Positions 10,290 to 20,870 of a DNA stretch of 64,000 bases are shown piece by piece. Position 1 is the stretch's first letter. Each line of letters opens with the position of its first letter. A program made the translations under genes and the position numbers. The DNA is taken from the NCBI GenBank assembly GCA_051453625.1, contig JBOZIK010000001.1, positions 159,411,055 through 159,475,054 on the forward strand, written 5' to 3'. This DNA is from Welwitschia mirabilis. Lineage: Eukaryota; Gnetophyta; Gnetopsida; Welwitschiales. Below the pieces are notes generated by a model. The model did not search any database and was not told the origin of the DNA. It saw only the letters and a program-made list of their open reading frames with translations.

Positions 10290-11880
10290 CTAGGGTTAAC
10301 TAAACCATAGGAGTAAAGTTAACCATAATTAACTAACACATAGTTAATTACAATTAAATCAAAGATAATTATAATTTAATTAATGTTAAACTATAGTTAA
10401 TAAACAAGTACTACTCCATAATCATGATAGATTCTAAAGAGCCGATGTCATACTCCAAGTGTCCAACATCACACTTGAGAAATATAATGTTGTACTTAGG
10501 TGTCCAACATCACACTTGTATATTTGACGTCACTCTTAAGATCTACTTGGCCTTGATGGAAACTATGCCTTTCTGACCTATTCTATAATTAGGTCTTGAT
10601 GTTACACTCAAATTTCCAATGTCGCACTTAGGTATCTGATGTTACAGTGTAGTGTCTGATGTTGCATTTGGGTGTTTGAAGTTGTAATTACCTCTGTAAG
10701 ACTATAGCACCTCCTACTTCTCCTTAAAAGGCATCTGTTTATCTCTTAGCTACCTATACAAAAAGCTTCAATGTTACACATAGGTGTCTAATGTCTCACT
10801 CTACTGCTTGACATCATACTTAGATATCCAATATTATATTTGAAGTCACAGTAGCCCAACACCTCCAAAAAATCCTTGGCATTCCATATTTTAGTATAAC
10901 ATGATTCTTGAACAATAGGACTGATGTTGCCTAAGGATAGCCACTGTCACACTTGGATATCCGACATTTCACTCAGGTGCCCAACATCACACATGGGTAT
11001 CCAACATCAACTTGGGAATTATACACATCCCTCATCCTCAACACTACTTATGATGCCCTGATGTACTTATGATAATAGTCTATGATGTCACACTTAAGTA
11101 TGCTGAATGTTGTGCTTGGGTGCCTGATATTGTGCTCAGATGCTTGACGTTACACTTGGATGCTCAATGTCAAACTTGCTTTAATGGGATCCTGACATAT
11201 CTCATTTATCCTTATCATTGATTAGAAATACTCATGCTTATTCCATAATAAAACTCTATAGTCACATAATGCTATCTAACATCGCACTTGCTTATCTGAC
11301 ATCACATCTCAATATTTAACATTACACTTGTATGCCTAGTAATACAACCCTTTGGTAGTTACCTCAAAAAGGGATCCATGTCAATAAGGGTTATTATGAC
11401 AACCATTAATAGCCCTTCTATCTATTTTTATAATTACCATTTAGTTATAGGTACCTAACTATTGTAGCAATGCTATAAAAATGAACATAATGCTACTAGA
11501 AAAGGAGGGATAAACTACTTATAAAATAGTAGTAACCAAGGAGAGGTGTATGAGATTAGGAAGACGTTGAACCAGTTAATGCATTATGGAATACAGAGTG
11601 AATGGATGAATGGATGAAATAGAAAGCTAACTTGATCACATTCACTCTCAAAATGAACTTCTAGTTAGTATGATTAATAACTTTCTTTCTTGCTTAGAAG
11701 ATAGACCTATGGAACAAAAACCAAGGGCATTCCAAGAACAACCCTCTATATTAGAACAACATACTTAAATAGGTGTAGTTTACCTATAAAATATCTAGAT
11801 GAGACTACTAAACATAGAGGCTAACCTCCAAGCCTTTTATCAAATTAAACTAGTAACTTCAACATAAAGCAACATTAAGG
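10290..11880. repeat. Degenerate array of a ~20-bp motif (core 10440-11345)
   Basis: Variants of tgtccaacatcacacttagg recur many times in clusters, for example tgtccaacatcacacttgag, tgtccaacatcacacttgta, tatctgatgttacagtg, atatccgacatttcactc and tatccaacatcaacttgg. The copies often alternate at about 20-bp spacing and many differ by C/T or G/A. The original motif probably held CpGs (gacgtcgcac-like), since lost. It lies upstream of the plus-strand gypsy-2 gag and may be its 5' LTR or leader. No other feature is seen in the flanks of this segment. Confidence 0.6.
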
Positions 11881-11894
11881 AGAGGAGATTGCTA

Positions 11895-12500
11895 AAATGA
11901 TATTCCTAAAAACATACGAAGGTAAAGCATAAATAAGTGAAGAAGCCATTTCTTGGATTCGACATATAGAAAACTACTTTGATCTTTAGAAAGTTCTACC
12001 ACTTAAATGATGTGCATACATCATTGCCTTTCTTACAAGAAATGAACAAGAATGGTGGTTAAGATGTCAATAGAAACATTCCCAAAGTATATCATGGGAT
12101 ATGTTTATAGAGGAATTCAAAAATAAATTCATTTTAAAAGAATTCATAGAAGACCAAATGGTGGAATTTCAATGCATCCACTTAGGAAAACACCTACTAG
12201 ATAAACATAAGTCTGAATTTTAGTGCCACATGAAGTATCAAAAGAACTTCACTAAGAAGTAGTTGATTAATGGTTTCATTGGAACTCTACCATCCAAACT
12301 CAAAAGTGTTTTCTAAATTTTGAAGATTAAATCCATTTAAGATTCCTATCATAAAATAAGACATTATCTTTAAGGGTAAGAAAATCAATGGAAGAAGCCA
12401 CATCACATACAAGTGGATGGACACAACATGCCTAGCATACCATTAGCATAGAAGCCATACAGAACTAATCTTACTTATCATAAATGCCATAAGAAGAATA
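11895..12500 (+). pseudogene. gag remnant of gypsy-2
   Basis: Plus-strand translation gives ISWIRHIENYFDL, then AFLTRNEQEWWLRCQ, then DMFIEEFKNKFILKEFIEDQ, then FIGTLPSKLKSVF. These are the successive blocks of plant gypsy Gag (retrotrans_gag: W-x-R-x-ME-x-YF, A-x-x-WW, W-x-x-F-x-x-x-F). Stops fall at Gln or Trp positions. No zinc knuckle was found after it. Confidence 0.75.
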
Positions 12501-12659
12501 ACATTACTAGAAAAAGCTCATCTAAATTATGAGCATTAAATCTCTCTTAGCATAGTTAGCCTCAAGCATTACCAATTAAAACCATATGACCCAAAGGGAT
12601 ATATGATACCATCTAAATAGGTGTAATTTACAATCAGTACTCCATCTTGTAATTACATG

Positions 12660-12760
12660 GTCAAATTTTATCTTCTTTTATTTCATTCCTAGTTGATAGT
12701 AGTGCCTTACACAAATTTATTTTACAAAATAAACATCATTACATTTAAGAAATAAAAATG
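12660..12760 (+). pseudogene. Aspartic protease remnant of gypsy-2
   Basis: Translation around 12688-12720 reads LVDSSALHKFI, matching the active-site block LVDSGA-H-FI of gypsy proteases. The active-site Gly is Ser (AGT for GGT, a G-to-A change) while the catalytic Asp is kept. The remainder is unreadable and is followed by the poly-T insertion. Confidence 0.6.
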
Positions 12761-12778
12761 CACCATGGAATTGTTGGG

Positions 12779-12805
12779 TTTTTTTTTTTTTTTTTTTTTT
12801 TTTTT
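12779..12805. repeat. 27-base poly-T run
   Basis: An uninterrupted T run inside gypsy-2, between protease and RT. It could be slippage or the trace of a minus-strand poly-A retroinsertion, but I see no target-site duplication. Confidence 0.95.
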
Positions 12806-13289
12806 GACATAGGACAAAACCACCACATTTATCAGTTACAACATTCATGAGTCATATGTTAGGGATAAGTTCTATGTTTTTCAAATTGGAGGATACCATG
12901 TTATTTTGGAAATTTCCTTCTTAATAAGATATAATGTTTGAATTAATTTTTGCTAATGCACCCTACTACTATAAACTTCATTCATAGATTGCATCTTGAA
13001 GGTGAAGGAAAGGAATACGAAGATATCCTTGACCTCATCTAGATAGATTTTAAAAGCTATCAAAAGGAAACAAGTTTCATCACCCTAGTGTAGGTAGAAA
13101 ACTATAAAAAAGATCCCACTCTATCAAAAGAACTATAAGAATTCTCTAATGTATTTGAAGATTCAAAGATGCTACTACTAAAGAGAAAAGTACAACATGT
13201 GATCGACTTAGTCCCTAGAGCACAATAAATACCTTAAGCACCCTACTGATTCTTAGTGATAAAATTAAGAAAATTGAAAAAACAAATTT

Positions 13290-13963
13290 AATAGATACTT
13301 TTAGAAGGAAAAATTCACCCTAGTGTGTCACCATGAGGAGTACTAGTACACTTTATAAAAAAAATAAGGATGGTACTTTGTGACTTTATGTTAACTATAG
13401 GTAGCTAAATAAGGTAACCATTAAAAATAGGTACCTAATACCAAAAATTAATGACTTATTAGATCAACTTCAAGGGGATAAATTCTTCTTAAAGATCCAC
13501 TTAAAGTTTAGATACCACTAAATCCACATTAAGGATGAAGATATCTACGAAAACCCTTCAAAATAAGATATAAACATTATGAGTTTGTAGTAATGTCCTT
13601 TAGTGTAACAATGCTCTATCTATTTTTATGCATTTAATGAATGATATTTTATGATATTACTTATATAAATTCATAGTTGTATTTTTTGATGATATTCTAA
13701 TATACTCCAAAAATTATGATGATCATGTTGCATACTTGAAGAAAGTTCTACAGGTTCTGCCCAGATATAATTTTAAGTTTAAAGTAAGAAAATGTAGCTC
13801 TTTCCAAATAAAAATTAGCTATCTAGGACATGTTAACTTCAGTAAAGAAATCACAACTAATCTAGCTAGAATACAAGATATAAGGGAATGGCTAGAATTC
13901 AAGGATGCCACACAAGTTCTAAGTTTTCTAGGGCTAGCTAGATTCTATTGTATTTCATCCTAG
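13290..13963 (+). pseudogene. Reverse transcriptase remnant of gypsy-2
   Basis: PSVSP-GVLVHFIKK (a TGG-to-TGA stop after SP) is followed by LNKVTIKNRYL in another frame. The catalytic block reads VVFFDDILIYSKNYDDHV, with both Asp codons intact at 13688-13693. The long open stretch from about 13664 to 13963 continues through SYLGHVNFSKE to VLSFLGLARFYC, the standard RT thumb/connection end. It is the best-preserved part of the element, but frameshifts upstream preclude a full enzyme. Confidence 0.85.
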
Positions 13964-14089
13964 GATTCTCTTAACTTGTAGATTTGCTAATATATTTAAC
14001 CAAATCAATATTAACATTCAACTGTAAGAACAAGAGTAAGAAAGCATTCCTTATATAAAAGATACCACTTTTAACAACACTTATTTTCA

Positions 14090-14350
14090 AAATCATAGAC
14101 ATGAACAAACCATTTATATTCATCACTAATGCTTTTACTCAAGGAATAGGAGTTGTACTTAGTTAATATGATCATATGATTGCCTATGAATTTTGAAAGT
14201 TAAACCAAAAGAAGAAGAACTATCCCATCCATGATCTTGAATTACTAGCCATAATGCATACTATAAAAGTTTAAAGACATTATCTATTGAAAGGTGAATT
14301 CTTACTCAAAACAAATCTTAAAAGCTTAGAATATTTTTAGAAATAACCTT
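14090..14350 (+). pseudogene. RNase H remnant of gypsy-2
   Basis: Reads NKPFIFITNAFTQGIGVVLS, then KNYPIHDLELLAIMHTI, then HYLLKGEFLLKTNLKSLEY. It matches chromovirus RNase H blocks (TDAS, KEMLAIV, W-HYL-G, TDHKSL). The first catalytic Asp (ITDAS) is Asn here, and TDH reads TNL. Confidence 0.8.
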
Positions 14351-14639
14351 TTCTAAATACATAATAGAGAAGATGGGGTGAATTTCTTGCAAAATACAAC
14401 TTTAAACTATAGTATACCTTAAGAAAAGAGAATAAAGTTGTAGATGCCCTAAGTAAAATGCAATGCATGATAGCAATCACTATTACATCAAACCTATTAT
14501 CTTTTCTTAAGACATCCTTAGTTAAGAATCCATACCTCAAGAACATATGTCAACTGATTCAAGAAGAAAAATAAGTAGACACTTATTTGCTTTCACAGGA
14601 TGGATACCTCTTAAAAGAATGATGCTTGTGCATTCAATA

Positions 14640-15320
14640 AGGCCCATGGAGAAGAAAGTTAATGTCTGAACTGCATGAAGTCCCATACACAAGACACCCC
14701 AAGTTCTTCAAGAATTATCATCAACTATGAAAACATTACTTTTGGCTTAGAATGAAAGCAAACTTGAAGGAATACATCTACAATTACTTCATATACTAGT
14801 AGATGAATTTAATCAAGGAAGACCCATAGGACTCCTTTAACCTTTAGGAGTATCATAGTGGAAATGAAAAGAAATCTCCATGGATTTCATCAGTGAACTA
14901 CTTCTTACTAATAAATAACATGATGTAATTTTTGTTTATTAGACAAATTTACCAAAATGGCCCATTTCATTACAATTTAAAGCTCCAACATAGCCTGACC
15001 CTAGTCATAGTATCTAACCAAGATCCAAAATTCTTATCTGAGTTCTAGCAAAATTTCTTTCATCACTTAGGTGCTAGACTTAGTTTTAGTACTACATATT
15101 ATTCAAAAGTAGATGGCTAGAATAAAAGAGTAAATCACATATTGGAAGACACTCTATGATGTTACATGATTAGAAAGCCCAAAAAATAAGATAACTATCT
15201 ACATTTGATCAAGTTTTCTTACAATTAGATGTTCTGAGCCCCTATTTGACATTTACCATTTAAAACAATATATGGCAAGAAGTGTTCCACCCTAATCACA
15301 TGGTCAAATCCTTTATAGAG
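14640..15320 (+). pseudogene. Integrase remnant of gypsy-2
   Basis: Begins with a zinc-binding-type block ending HPKFFKNYHQL-KHYFWL. It continues with SPWISSVNYFLL (core start, with Asp replaced), ANTVSNQDPKF-type sequence reading IVSNQDPKFLSEF, then GARLSFSTTYYSKVDG, NHILEDTL and KTIYGKKCSTLI. These are the conserved core and post-core blocks of gypsy integrase. The second core Asp appears as Asn in VSNQD. It is interrupted by many stops. Confidence 0.8.
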
Positions 15321-15950
15321 TTTAAAAAAAACTACACCTTAGAAAGACATAATTAAGATCTATTATTTTATAATAATTAGATTAGTTTTACAAACTATTT
15401 TATTTATCAGCCTTTGTGTTATCCTCATGACATGATGGACGATCACTTAAATCCGTAATGAATGCTTGACTTATGTCAACTATCAGATCTATGCTGACTG
15501 TCATCCTAGGTGTCATCCCAATGACATAAGGAACAACTATCAAATCCTATCCATTTGTACTTGTTTTAATGTTATTTTACAGTGATCATTCCAATGATAG
15601 ACTATACAACTATCATTTTGCATTAGTTATCTCAATGACATAAGGGATGATTGTTGTTTTGCATGAGTCATCCTAATGATATTTTTCTTGCTTAAATTCA
15701 TCTTGATCATTGTGCTTTGGTCCATCATCATGCAAAAATAGCTCCTTGTATTGGAAATTGTTGAATTTCATGACTTGTATGAAAGCTTTGCATAATTTAC
15801 ATACATCTCGGGAAAACTTGTGAATAAGACCTAAAAATGTATTCTGCAAGTGTGTTAAATAGATCAATTTGGCTTTGTAACAATGTTAAATATGAAATCC
15901 TACTAGTGATATTAAATTCATGAAAGAATGCAAGGCACCCATTTGGTAGG
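15320..15950. repeat. Stretch with a degenerate 'caatgacata' repeat
   Basis: Between 15420 and 15690 the motif tcatc-caatgacataagg-a-ga recurs about every 60 bp, around 15500-15540, 15586-15605, 15627-15655 and 15665-15680, joined by ttttgcat-agt. It follows the integrase of gypsy-2 and may be its 3' LTR. From 15690 to 15950 nothing is recognised. Confidence 0.45.
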
Positions 15951-16029
15951 TATACATGAATGGACAATATATGCTCATACTACAAGATAAAAAGTCACAC
16001 TGGGGAGGAATGTAGGAAAAAGCAAGCTA

Positions 16030-16380
16030 AAGTAGAGGATAAAAAAGAGGTATTCATCTTCTATGGAAAATTTGGACATAAGCTAGATGACTACTAATAT
16101 AAAAAGAAAAAGAACTAAACCTTAAAATGTATTATCGTCTACCTCAAATAATGGAAGGAAAAGAAGGACCAAAACTCTAATTCATTTCAACCTTTAATGA
16201 CTAATAAAGAAGAGGAAGAGAAACCATCAGGAAATCTTGAGGACACTATTCAAATAAATGACATTGAGTATCACACCAATGGGAGACCAAGTAACAGAGT
16301 CTTATGGGACAAGAAAACCTTAAAAAATGTGGTAAAAAACTATTAACAAACAATTAAAAATACATTACAAAAATGATCAA
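16030..16380 (+). pseudogene. ORF1-like zinc-knuckle remnant of LINE-A
   Basis: Reads FIFYGKFGHKLDDY, which fits a CX2CX4HX4C knuckle (C..CGKFGHKLDDC style) with the second and third Cys now Tyr, as TGC/TGT to TAC/TAT changes would give, and the first also lost. An acidic stretch (TNKEEEEKPSGNLED) follows. Plant L1 ORF1 proteins bind element RNA; this copy could not bind zinc. Confidence 0.6.
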
Positions 16381-16399
16381 AAGCATCCAAGAGAGCATA

Positions 16400-17100
16400 A
16401 AAATTAACTTAATGGATTATCTCACATGGAATTACAGACATCTAAGGTCCTCTAATTAAAAAAAATTCCTAATTAATATTATTATAAAGAATAACATTAA
16501 TTTAGATTTTTTTCATGAAACCATGATGAGCTATTACAAAGATATAAGCAGATTTTGATAGGACGAGGATACTTTTGCAATGGAAGCATAAGGGAAACTA
16601 GAAGGGTTTATGACTATAACTAAAAAATAAGTAGATCTAGTTCTTGGTGACCAAAATCATAACTCCATTTATCTTAAGAAAGAGGACTAGTTCATGATAA
16701 ATATATATGTTCCACAAAGTGATATAGTTAAGGGACAAGTGTTTAATAAACTGCTATGTGTAATAGAAAATAAGATAAATGGATGGTCATAGGAAATTTA
16801 ACTAGAGCCTGCATAAAAAGATAAAGAAAATAACTACAATAGCACATAAGTAGATCTTCTCAAATACTTCATAACAATGGAAGATTTAATAGATATTACA
16901 ATTATGGGATGTAAGTATACATGATCTAATAGACCAAGAAATTAACCTAATCATGTTTAAGATAGATAAGATTATGACAGGTAGAAAGATTACTACTAAA
17001 ATATCAATTAAAGCATGAAATCTAAATATAATAGGTTCTAATAATAGACTCATTATATTTTGTATTGGAATGATTTCATCCCCTAAATACTTCTTCAACA
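16400..17100 (+). pseudogene. Endonuclease (APE-like) remnant of LINE-A
   Basis: Begins YLTWNYRHLRSSN, matching the SWN-RGL-N start of L1 endonucleases, then NIIIKNNINLDFFHETMMS, matching the D-x-x-F-x-QE-K block (active-site Glu kept as HET). Further on come MEDLIDITIMGCKYT-SNR, matching the LID-PL-G--FTWSN block, and a following R-x-D-type region. The order and spacing suit the family; stops and frameshifts make it inactive. Confidence 0.7.
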
Positions 17101-17639
17101 TGAAAAGGTATTAAATTAGGAGAGAAGATAAAAGATTTCTAATGGAAATAAGTGAGATAAAACTAGATCTACCATGTTCATATATAGAGGTTTGATGCTT
17201 AAAAATACTTAAAAAGTAGAAAAAAAAAGAGTAGAAAGATATTTAAATCCTATGAAGATCTTGAAAAGAAGCTATAAGAGATTAAAGATGAATAGGAATA
17301 AGGATGAGGTCAAAACAGTTTCAAAAAATGAGAATATTACCTTTAGGAACTTCATGAGATTATGTCAGATGAAGAGAAATATTGGAAAGAAAGATGTATA
17401 ATCAAATGATTTCAAGAAGGAGACATGCACACCAAATTCTTTTTTCATTAGGTAACTTAATAGATAATTATTAAAGAGATAGGAAAACTTAAGGTAGGGA
17501 ATAGGATACTAAATGATAAATAAGACATTGAGATGAAAATAAAAAATCTCCTTAGGACTATTTGGAAATAAAAGGATATCATTACAGGTTTACTAATCAC
17601 CAAAATTAAGATCACCAAAGAGAAAAATAAGGAGCTAGG

Positions 17640-18480
17640 TAAATCTATTAGTGGGGAAGAAGTAAGCAGAGCTGTTAAACACACGAAAAATAATAGATTT
17701 ACAAGGCTCGATAGCTAGGCCATTAAGCTATTTAAAGATTAATTTTTCATCCTAGGAAAAAAAATCCAAGATGTTATGAAAGAAATATTTACTAATAAAT
17801 GAATTCCAATAGAGATGAATAGGACTAGAATAGTTTTTATACCAAATAAGATCCAAGCTAATAGCCTAGGATATTACTAACTAATCATAATATTACTCTA
17901 CCAAGATTTTGATAAAATTATGGATGATCATATTCCCCCTATGACGGTACATAATCTCTCCAAATATTGTTGTATTCATTCATTTCAAGTATATTTGAGA
18001 CTAAATTTTACTTAGTCATCAGATTATTCATTCTATAAAAAACATAATTCTCACTAAAATTGATATAGCTAAGGAATATAATATAGTTAGTTAAAGGGCC
18101 CTAGATACCATTCTAAAAAGAAAAGAAATAAATGAAATCTTGGTTAACTTATAGATGGACATCTAGGCCTCAATCAAGTTATTTCTAGAGATGAACAATA
18201 ATAGATCAAAATACTTTACAGTAGAATAAAGTTTGAGACAAGAAAACCAATTATTCCATTACTTATTTCTATGTCTTATAGATGTGTTATAGGAAGGGAT
18301 ATAGAGAAATAAACTTGGAGGAATTTAGATTTATTAAACCTTTATAGATAAATGCTATGCATGTGTCACTATAATAATAATTCAATCCTTTTTCCAATAA
18401 GCCACGGTCATCAAAAACACAATGGGACTATTTAGTAGAGCTATTAGACTTAAAGATAATTAGAGAAAAACAAAACTCCA
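17640..18480 (+). pseudogene. Reverse transcriptase remnant of LINE-A
   Basis: Segments read TRIVFIPNKIQANSLGYY (the I-LIPK-x-x-P-x-x-xx-xRPI block), DKIMDDHIPPM, then LFLEMNNNRSKYFTVE-SLRQ followed by YLFLCLIDVL. The last is the G-RQG-PLSPYLF block of L1 RT. The catalytic F-ADD motif is not preserved (FIDKCYACV at that place). A joined frame is absent. Confidence 0.7.
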
Positions 18481-18759
18481 CTTTATTAGTTAAAATGTTA
18501 AATGAATAAGAGATATCATCCAAATTATAAAAGACAAAAAGGAAGAAATGAATGGTGTTTAGTTAGGAACTTTCTTAAATAATTTGCATGAAATACATAC
18601 TTAGTAGCATTTTCTTGAAAGAATTCGAAGAAAATTTGCACATAGACCAATATATTTTTCTCTTTAAAAGTAAACATATCTTTAAAAATTCCTGCCTTAT
18701 TTTTTGATTCGAATATATAATATTCATTATCACGTCTCCTTACCTCCCCAAAGTTCATC

Positions 18760-19950
18760 ATCAAGAAAATTACTAGAATTCTTCAAAAATTTATATGGTT
18801 AGGCGGTAAGTATAGGAGTAGGATTGACCTATGTAAATAAAACTTCATTACCCATCAAAAAGCTTTAAAAGTATGGGATATACAAAGACTAGAATGTTGT
18901 TTATTAACAAGTACTCATTAAATCATTAGAAGATTGCAAGAGATGAGGGGAGAGGCTTGCATGGAGTAAATTATTGAAATAAAACCTATGAGATAAGAAG
19001 GAAGGTAAATCATACTATAGAAACACTTATTTCAGATGCAACAATAGCTTTATACTTAGGAATTATGTGGAAATACACAACAAAAATTATATTGATAAAA
19101 AAAATATGGGAAGCTCTAAGGGGTACAAAAGTTTTAGAAAGGCTTCATTCTTGATAAAATCAAGATCTTATTCTAGTTGAAACAACATGATAAGATTCTA
19201 ATTAGAGATAATCAAAAGAGGTATATTAACCTCAATTCAACTATCCCATGTATTAATTTACATAAGAGTCTATCATACAATTGTTTAATAAGTGTACTTT
19301 AAGTAAGAGCCTTAATATCCTAATGGAAAGTTTTTACAAAGTAACAGAAAAGTACTATCGTTGGTAGAAGGAGAGATCACACATAACATCATGGTAGATC
19401 TAGAGGGTTTATAATTATATAATACTCAATAATGCATTCCTACTGCTCCTAATATATTTAGCTAAAAACCTAAATGGCACTTGTCTAGAATTAAAGTAGT
19501 AATGGAAGTGATACCCTTACATGAGCTATAGTTCATATCTCTATAAGAGGTGCCCGAAGTTATGAATCAAGGTGTAGGAAATGTAATGGAAAACACTTTT
19601 TCATAAGCTAAAGGGACAGCTAGAGGTAAACATTATTCCTTTCTATAAAATATGGAGGAGAAATTTAACTAATCTTGAAAAAACACAAATAAGGCTCATG
19701 GAAGATGCCTTAGCTAGGTACTTAAAGGTTTTAGCTAAAGGAGAGAAGATTTATTTAGGCATTAGTGGATAAATAAAGCTCACCATTTATTCTTGGATGA
19801 TATTCCAAAGTTATCTAATGGCCATATCAACATAACAGCCCTTTCATCCCTTGGGTAATGGGGATGAAATTGGAAGATAGATAATCTGTGCTATTAGGCT
19901 ATAGTATGGACTTGGTAGGAATTCATTTTGATTTTCTTAAGATTTGGATT
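18760..19950 (+). pseudogene. Post-RT (zf-RVT-like) region of LINE-A
   Basis: Reads ITRILQKFIWLGGKYRSRID, then NFITHQKALKVWDIQRLECC, matching the F-WGG-x-x-x-KI---W---C-PK--GGLG--D block after plant L1 RT. More distal pieces (HHLFLDDIPKLSNGHI and following) are assigned only by position. No intact C-terminal zinc site can be read. Confidence 0.5.
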
Positions 19951-20399
19951 TAAGACACAAAATCAATATCCCACATTATTTCCTCTAAGTGATTAGAAAA
20001 AAAGAAAAATCCATATACTCTAGCCTTATCATGACTATTTAGAGGAAAACTAAGATAATTCAGGAGATTTCACAAGACCCCTTGATGTAAAATAGGAAAA
20101 GGAACAAAGAGTAGAAGACCCTCTTAAAGAAGAAGTAGAACAAATTCTTTGGAGAATTAAAAAGTAGCGAAGACTAAGCTAGGACTAGTTAGTCAGGAGA
20201 GACATCGTTTTTGAAGAAGTAGGTATGGGCAGTGATGTCCTTGATAAGGAAAGATACACAGGAGAAGTAACATAAGTAATATAAAGAAGAAAAAGCATGA
20301 TAAGATCAAGATAAGACTTAGTCAGAGTTGGGAAAAAAAAATAAATATAGGAGCTAGGCTTGGAGGAGGCTAAAAGCTCAGTTCTTTTTGTGATTATTA

Positions 20400-20870
20400 A
20401 AGTGATATAGAAATTCCCTTTTCTTATGCTAGGACTTAGTCATAGAGTCTCCTTAAACACTCTAAAAATGATTTATAGGAGAAATTCCCTCAGATTCCAT
20501 CCTAACAAGAATCCCAAAGGAATTGAAACTTTTAAATAAATTAATCAAGTCTTTGAGATCTTGGTAGATGAGCTTAGAGGAAAATTAGTTAAAAAACATT
20601 AGTAAAACCTCTCCCTAGTCTATATGTGATTTTAATGTCTATTGTCTTTCTCCTAGTATTTCTTGTTCTAATAGTATACGTTGTGATTTTTCTTGATGTA
20701 ACATAATCCCTCATATATTACAACTTTCCTTTTTGATATTGTAGAGTTAATAGTCTTATTTCTTTGTAAAATGGTGCTTCCACCTAGATCTGTAAAGTAT
20801 CTTTATTATGAATTAATTGGATTTTTTAATTTACTTTTGGTTTTATTTAAAAAATAAAAATCATACATTG
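20400..20870. other. Possible LINE 3' tail and junction with the long repeat
   Basis: Contains ordinary non-coding sequence with a T-rich region (20640-20780). The long repeat resumes at about 20870, so the right edge of the inserted block lies here. No poly-A tail or target duplication is evident. Confidence 0.35.

Larger units (their letters stand above)
11880..15320 (+). mobile_element. Decayed Ty3/gypsy retrotransposon, plus strand (gypsy-2)
   Basis: Gag, protease, RT, RNase H and integrase remnants follow each other in the Ty3/gypsy order on the plus strand. The sequence style (HKFI protease, PSVSP and LNKVTIKNRY RT blocks, WISSVNY integrase block) is chromovirus-like. All parts are interrupted by stops and frameshifts, and a 27-base poly-T run sits between protease and RT. 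No LTR pair was identified; the motif arrays at 10440-11345 and 15420-15680 are candidates for LTR remains on the two sides. Confidence 0.85.
15950..20400 (+). mobile_element. Decayed L1-type LINE, plus strand (LINE-A)
   Basis: In order on the plus strand: an ORF1-type zinc-knuckle segment (about 16040-16110), an apurinic endonuclease domain (about 16400-17100), a non-LTR reverse transcriptase (about 17640-18470) and the zf-RVT-type region after RT (about 18760-19950). This is the plant L1 order. Stops and frameshifts occur throughout. The 5' start and the 3' poly-A end are not clear; 19950-20400 is assigned only by continuity. Confidence 0.8.
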
